Source: Roseateles sp. SL47
GTDB taxonomy: Bacteria > Pseudomonadota > Gammaproteobacteria > Burkholderiales > Burkholderiaceae_C
NCBI RefSeq assembly: GCF_026625885.1
Contig: NZ_CP113068.1
Location: 1,674,001 to 1,738,000, forward strand
Reading direction: 5' to 3'
DNA: 64,000 nt
Notes under the pieces: model-generated
The model's database searches: none
What the model was told of the DNA's origin: nothing
Seen by the model: only the letters and a program-made list of their open reading frames with translations
Made by a program: the position numbers and the translations under genes
Shown: piece after piece, positions 63,228 to 64,000 of the stretch
Layout of the letters: each line of letters starts with the position of its first letter
Numbering within the stretch: position 1 is the stretch's first letter

Positions 63228-63346
63228 TATCTCTGCCTGCAGCCTGCAGAGATCAGTGTTGACCGATGTCAGTGCTGATCTTTGAAGGTTGAAGATCGGC
63301 GGTCAGGTTGCTTCAGCGACTTGCCAAAGATTTTTAAACAGAGTGC

Positions 63347-63375
63347 TTGACGGCTTGAAAAAGCTAGTTCATAAT
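63347..63375 (+). promoter_or_regulatory. rrn operon 2 promoter
   Basis: TTGACG (63347-63352) and CATAAT (63370-63375) with 17-bp spacing. From CATAAT onward the leader is nearly identical to operon 1 (57845-58070), with a few substitutions (for example in the stem after GAAGAC). Confidence 0.75.
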
Positions 63376-63595
63376 CTCGCTTCTGCGCTGCTGACGACGT
63401 CAACAAAACGACGTAAGAAAGCAGCAGCAAACGAAGACAGCTCAGCTGCTTCGATGATCTTTAAAAATTTACAGCCAATAAGCGTGGGCGTCTGAATAGA
63501 GGCAACCTGAGAAGGTTAAATCTTTAGACGCTCACGGAAATGAATGAAGCTATGAAAGTAGTCTTTGTTCGATTCCGTTGAGTTATTCAAGATCG

Positions 63596-64000
<405 letters not shown>

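Overview
The window is GC-rich bacterial chromosome, apart from the rRNA genes and a few AT-richer gaps. Gene content points to a betaproteobacterium of the order Burkholderiales. The evidence is a trimeric-type porin ending in Phe, the ybeD-lipB-lipA cluster, EIIA-Man/HPr/EI without sugar permeases, DUF1840, and CopD/HemJ beside hemB. The 16S sequence looks to me like the Roseateles/Mitsuaria/Pelomonas group; this is recognition from memory, not a database match.

Layout. 1-5.75 kb: a sugar or glycoside uptake locus. A tryptophan-halogenase-like flavoprotein (leaving the window on the left) is divergent from a TonB-dependent receptor, with two LacI-type operators each lying on a -35 box. A GH1 beta-glucosidase follows, broken by a 4-bp duplication. 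5.8-7.8 kb: M13 metallopeptidase. 8-13.1 kb: lower aromatic/beta-ketoadipate genes (enoyl-CoA hydratase, PaaH, IclR regulator, PcaF thiolase). 13.2-17.8 kb: a cyclic-di-GMP pair (HD-GYP, then PAS-GGDEF-EAL), DUF1840 and a histidine phosphatase. 17.8-22 kb: poorly conserved DNA, a porin, a dead ISL3 transposase, a truncated SRAP gene and a VapBC-type toxin-antitoxin pair; this is the most accessory-looking part. 22-26 kb: ruvB, ruvA and a NarL-type two-component system. 26.1-28.1 kb: phoH with a histone-H1-like tail, then ybeY.

28.1-34.5 kb: a GC-rich direct repeat, corA, hemB, a candidate structured small RNA, hemJ, a VanZ-family protein, a [2Fe-2S] ferredoxin, an alpha/beta hydrolase and a D,D-carboxypeptidase. 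34.7-38.8 kb: D-amino-acid aminotransferase, ybeD, lipB and lipA, with a Sel1-repeat protein on the opposite strand. 38.9-48.6 kb: a four-gene RND efflux operon (MFP, two permeases, outer-membrane channel). 48.9-53.7 kb: TlpA-like thioredoxin, a degenerate histidine-kinase/receiver protein with G/C homopolymer tracts at its 5' end, a hydrolase, a CaiB-type CoA transferase and a lipoprotein. 53.8-57.3 kb: EIIA-Man, HPr and Enzyme I, interrupted by an opposite-strand ornithine-lipid N-acyltransferase.

57.4-64 kb: a complete 16S-23S-5S operon whose spacer holds no tRNA, followed about 180 bp after its terminator by the promoter, leader and first 405 nt of a second 16S, so two rrn operons lie in tandem. 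I found no CRISPR array, prophage or tRNA gene.
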